Source: Casp-actino8 sp041159745 (GTDB taxonomy: Bacteria > Actinomycetota > Acidimicrobiia > Acidimicrobiales > Ilumatobacteraceae). From it: DNA of 8,651 nt. A program made the translations under genes and the position numbers. The DNA lies in the NCBI GenBank assembly GCA_041159745.1, contig JBEAXP010000149.1:1-8651 (forward strand), in the 5' to 3' direction. How positions within the stretch are numbered: position 1 is the stretch's first letter; every line of letters starts with the position of its first letter. A model generated the notes under the pieces. That model worked only from the letters and a program-made list of their open reading frames with translations. It did no database searches and was not told where the DNA came from. Positions 6,310-8,651 of this stretch are shown one piece after another.

Positions 6310-7158
6310 TCACTGACTCTTCGTGCCGGTCTTGCCGGCATTGTCGGTCACCGTCGCCGACACCTTGCTCGAGAGCAGGACCGACGACTTGCAGACCCAG
6401 GTCGACTCGATGGTCGACTGATCGCTGATTCGAGTTGCCTGAACAGTCGACTTGTTGACCGGACTGGTGAACACGCACTCGACCTTGACGATGTCCTGTC
6501 CGCCGAGACCGGCTTCCTTGACGCGCACCGTGGCCTCGATCGAACCGGGCAACGTCTTGGTGACGATCGACGTGATGGACGGTGACCCGCCACCGGCATT
6601 GCCGATCGTCGGGACCGGCGATCCGACCACGACGGTGGGGATGACCAGAGTCGGAATCGACTTTGGAAGAGTGGGAATGGAGATCGATGCGTTCGGGCCC
6701 AGGGACGACGACGGAATCGACACACCGGGAGCGATGGTGAACGTGGGCGCACTCGGCGCCGCTCCACCCGAACCGCTGCCCTGCGGTGCGGCCGACGGCG
6801 CTTCAGTGGCCGGAGCGGGCGCCGCGGCACCAGCGGTGGTGGCCTCCGTCTCGTCAGTTCCCCCGTCGGCGCCATCTGTGGTCGGAACGATGATCGGATC
6901 GACCCCGAGTTCTTCCCACTGCTCGGGTGTGACGAGACCCTCCAGACCCGGATTCCCGGTCAGGAGCTCGGTCACCGCCTCGACATCGCCGGCCTGAATA
7001 CTCGCCTGCAATTGGGTGATCAATTCCGCGAGCTGCTCCTCGGAAATCTCCGTGGCACCCGAGTCGTCCCCGCCGCACGCCATCAATCCCCAAGACGACG
7101 CCGCGATCGTCGCCACGGCCACGGCCCGACGAACGATACTGACTCGAACCTTCTTCAC
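6310..7158 (-). CDS. Lipoprotein with IPT-rich linker and C-terminal Ig-like domain, function unknown
   Basis: A 282-residue lipoprotein I cannot assign to a named family. A basic n-region (KKVRVSIVRR), a hydrophobic core and LMAC (25-28) give a clear lipobox with Cys28 as the lipidated residue. An acidic helical segment at 33-87 (ISEEQLAELITQLQASIQAG, then PEQWEELGVDP) is followed by an Ala/Pro/Gly/Ser linker (96-140). A stretch at 145-185 repeats small Ile/Val-Pro-Thr units (SIPS, SIPT, SIPT, VIPT, PVPT). The C-terminal domain (about 195-282) looks Ig-like: Cys228 and Cys256 are spaced for an intrasheet disulfide and it ends in TVTDNAGKTGTKSQ, as in bacterial Ig-like adhesin repeats. The GTG start has GGGAGG six bases upstream. 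The likely role is at the cell surface: binding, adhesion or tethering. It is divergent from the subtilase and 66 bp upstream of the nuclease. Confidence 0.8.
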   Translation of the reverse strand: MKKVRVSIVRRAVAVATIAASSWGLMACGGDDSGATEISEEQLAELITQLQASIQAGDVEAVTELLTGNPGLEGLVTPEQWEELGVDPIIVPTTDGADGGTDETEATTAGAAAPAPATEAPSAAPQGSGSGGAAPSAPTFTIAPGVSIPSSSLGPNASISIPTLPKSIPTLVIPTVVVGSPVPTIGNAGGGSPSITSIVTKTLPGSIEATVRVKEAGLGGQDIVKVECVFTSPVNKSTVQATRISDQSTIESTWVCKSSVLLSSKVSATVTDNAGKTGTKSQ

Positions 7159-7164
7159 GATGAA

Positions 7165-7170
7165 CCTCCC
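7165..7170 (-). promoter_or_regulatory. Shine-Dalgarno site of the Ig-like lipoprotein gene
   Basis: GGGAGG on the minus strand lies six bases before GTG 7158 and decides the start: the resulting N-terminus is a well-formed lipoprotein signal. It contrasts with the apparently leaderless neighbours. Confidence 0.75.
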
Positions 7171-7203
7171 GCTCGGGCCAGACGACCCTTCAAACTGAGT
7201 TCG

Positions 7204-7209
7204 ATTCTA
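7204..7209 (-). promoter_or_regulatory. Putative -10 box for the Ig-like lipoprotein gene
   Basis: TAGAAT on the minus strand matches five of six positions of TATAAT and lies about 45 bases before the GTG, leaving a leader of roughly 40 bases with the Shine-Dalgarno site. The region 17 bases further upstream (TGGCCT) is not a recognisable -35. Confidence 0.45.
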
Positions 7210-7266
7210 GGAAGGGCCGGGGTGAAAGGCCAGCACCGAGAACGGGTTGGGGAGGCCTGAGCTTGC

Positions 7267-7297
7267 TTGACGATTTCCAGAAATTCTTCTCAATTTC
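7267..7297 (+). promoter_or_regulatory. Weak candidate promoter/operator for the subtilase gene in an AT-rich patch
   Basis: TTGACG at 7267-7272 resembles a -35 box, and TCAATT at 7290-7295 is a poor -10 at 17-bp spacing. The same patch holds overlapping inverted repeats: ATTTC/GAAAT (7273-7277 and 7280-7284) and GAAATT/AATTTC (7280-7285 and 7292-7297, six bases between). In otherwise GC-rich DNA this could be a regulator site over the promoter. The remainder of the 175-bp gap (7159-7333) shows no terminator or gene. Confidence 0.3.
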
Positions 7298-7333
7298 GGT
7301 AACAACGTCCCGGCTCGGCCCGATCACCACGTC

Positions 7334-8651
7334 GTGAACCGAACCATGCGCCTCCTCCCCTTCGCCATCGCCGCCAGCACCCTTCTCGGTCTCGGCGCCT
7401 CCGCGGCCTCCGCCGCAACCGAGGCCGGAGCACCGGTCGCCGCCTCGTCGTACATCATTCGATTCACCCCGGCCTCCGATGCGCGCAACGAGGTCGCCAC
7501 GCTGAAGAGCGCCGGAATCGGCGTCAGTCGCGTCTTCGAGAACGTGTTCCCCGGCGCGGTCGTCCAGGCCAACGAGAAGCAGGTCGACGCACTTCGCAAG
7601 AACCCCCGCGTCGCGGTCATCGAACCCGATTCACGCGTCGCTCTCGAAGCCAGCCAGAGCGGAGCCCCCTGGGGCCTCGATCGAATCGATCAGCGGGGCC
7701 TGCCTCTGTCGGGATCGTTCAACTACACGGTCGGCTCGTCGTCGGTGACCGCCTACGTGATCGACACGGGCGTTCTCGCGTCGCACTCGGACTTCGCGGG
7801 ACGCGTCGCCGCCGGATTCACGAGCATCAGCGATGCCAACGGCACGTCCGACTGCAACGGCCACGGAACCCACGTCGCCGGCACCATCGGAGGCAACACC
7901 TACGGAGTCGCCAAGACGGCGTCCATCGTTCCGGTGCGCGTCCTCGACTGCGCGGGTTCGGGCACCTGGTCGGGCGTGATCGCCGGACTCGACTGGATCG
8001 TGGCTCACCACCCCGCGGGCGTGCCGGCGGTGGCCAACATGAGTCTCGGAGGTGGCGCGAGTTCGAGCGTCGATGCCGCCGTTCAATCGGTCATCAACGA
8101 CGGCGTCACCGTGGTCGTGGCCGCTGGCAACAGCAACGTCGACGCGTGCGGTACTTCGCCGGCTCGCGTCCCGGGTGCCATCACCGTGGCGGCTTCCGAC
8201 TCGGCCGACACCCGCGCCTCGTTCTCGAACTTCGGAACGTGCGTCGACATCTTCGCTCCGGGAGTCGCGATCACCTCGGCCTGGTCGAACGGAGCGACCA
8301 ACACGATTTCGGGCACCTCGATGGCCTCACCCCACGTGGCCGGTGCGGCCGCCCTGCTTCTTTCGTCGACTCCGACCACGACTCCCGCCGACCTGGCCTC
8401 ACGTCTTCTCAACTCGGCGACCCAAGGGGTCGTGAAGAACGCCGGCACCGGATCGCCGAACCGCCTCCTGTTCGCCGAGTACGTCGCCGATCCCACACCC
8501 ATCACGGCCCCCTCGGCACCGACCAACGTCAACGCCACCGGCGGCAAGCGGTCGGCTTCGGTCTCCTGGACTCCCGGCTCCAACGGCGGCTCGCCGATCA
8601 CGGCGTTCGTGGTGAGCGTCTACTCGAACGGCGCGCGCATCGGAACCGTCT
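7334..8651 (+). CDS. Secreted subtilisin-like serine protease (S8, aqualysin/proteinase K-like), C-terminus cut by window edge
   Basis: From GTG 7334, 439 residues are visible without a stop. A signal peptide ends near ASAASAA (about 20-28), then an I9 inhibitor propeptide follows (SSYIIRFTPAS to VAVIEPDSRVAL, about 36-102). The protease domain has the full triad: Asp144 (VIDTGV), His177 (NGHGTHVAGT) and Ser329 (GTSMASPHVAG), with oxyanion Asn266 (AAGNSN). Cys174/Cys206 and Cys272/Cys303 are 32 and 31 residues apart, the same spacing as the two disulfides known in aqualysin I. From about residue 393 a fibronectin type III domain begins (PSAPTNVNATGG, SVSWTPGSNGGSPITAF) and runs off the window; more repeats are possible. 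It is a self-processing extracellular endopeptidase. ATG 7346 is an alternative start four codons in; neither start has a Shine-Dalgarno site. It is divergent from the Ig-like lipoprotein gene. Confidence 0.93.
   Translation, partial: MNRTMRLLPFAIAASTLLGLGASAASAATEAGAPVAASSYIIRFTPASDARNEVATLKSAGIGVSRVFENVFPGAVVQANEKQVDALRKNPRVAVIEPDSRVALEASQSGAPWGLDRIDQRGLPLSGSFNYTVGSSSVTAYVIDTGVLASHSDFAGRVAAGFTSISDANGTSDCNGHGTHVAGTIGGNTYGVAKTASIVPVRVLDCAGSGTWSGVIAGLDWIVAHHPAGVPAVANMSLGGGASSSVDAAVQSVINDGVTVVVAAGNSNVDACGTSPARVPGAITVAASDSADTRASFSNFGTCVDIFAPGVAITSAWSNGATNTISGTSMASPHVAGAAALLLSSTPTTTPADLASRLLNSATQGVVKNAGTGSPNRLLFAEYVADPTPITAPSAPTNVNATGGKRSASVSWTPGSNGGSPITAFVVSVYSNGARIGTV

Noticed and set aside
6324..6340. 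Hairpin TGCCGG-TCTTG-CCGGCA near the end of the lipoprotein gene as a terminator
   Set aside because: The stem is only six pairs, lies inside the coding sequence and has no T-run after it on the minus strand.
6452..6997. Plus-strand frame of 181 codons opposite the lipoprotein gene
   Set aside because: It mirrors the low-complexity linker of the lipoprotein; the minus frame has a lipobox, a Shine-Dalgarno site and an Ig-like end.
7215..7231. GGCC...GGCC short inverted repeat upstream of the lipoprotein gene
   Set aside because: Four-base arms of a very common GC-rich word; not distinguishable from chance.

Overview
The window is high-GC and densely coding, with almost no intergenic DNA. Protein families, Gram-positive style lipoproteins and several apparently leaderless start codons (a TANNNT -10 hexamer six or seven bases before ATG/GTG) point to an actinomycete-type bacterium. 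A member of the Acidimicrobiia would fit, but this is inference; there is no rRNA or other marker to confirm it.

Layout. At the left edge (1-450, minus) lies the N-terminal part of a zinc-free quinone/acrylyl-CoA reductase of the YhdH/AcuI type, cut by the window end. It is transcribed divergently from a FAD-linked sugar-lactone oxidase (505-1827, plus); each gene appears to have its own leaderless promoter, and the two -10 regions form a perfect 8-bp inverted repeat. The oxidase stops exactly where a convergent minus-strand block begins (1828). Read in its own direction, that block is: a lipoprotein with an Ig-like end (7158-6310), a secreted HNH/DUF1524 nuclease (6243-5629), a lipoprotein solute-binding protein of the branched-chain amino-acid type (about 5599-4337), a fused LivH-LivM permease (4331-2334) and a VOC/methylmalonyl-CoA-epimerase-like enzyme (2337-1828). 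The last four are nearly or fully contiguous. At the right edge a divergent plus-strand gene (7334 to the end) encodes a secreted, aqualysin-like subtilase with an I9 propeptide and the start of a fibronectin III domain.

How they may work together. Four of the seven proteins are exported: subtilase, Ig-like lipoprotein, nuclease and binding protein. With the amino-acid-type permease, the right half looks like extracellular polymer digestion plus uptake of the small products. The transporter has no ATPase genes here, so it must borrow them from elsewhere. The VOC enzyme is translationally coupled to the permease, which suggests it acts on the imported compound or a product of it.

No mobile element, CRISPR array, RNA gene, prophage or toxin-antitoxin was seen. 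I do not see a clearly new multi-gene system; the most unusual points are the fused ATPase-less transporter coupled to a VOC enzyme, the mirror-image leaderless promoters, the zero-gap convergent stops and the repeat-rich lipoprotein.
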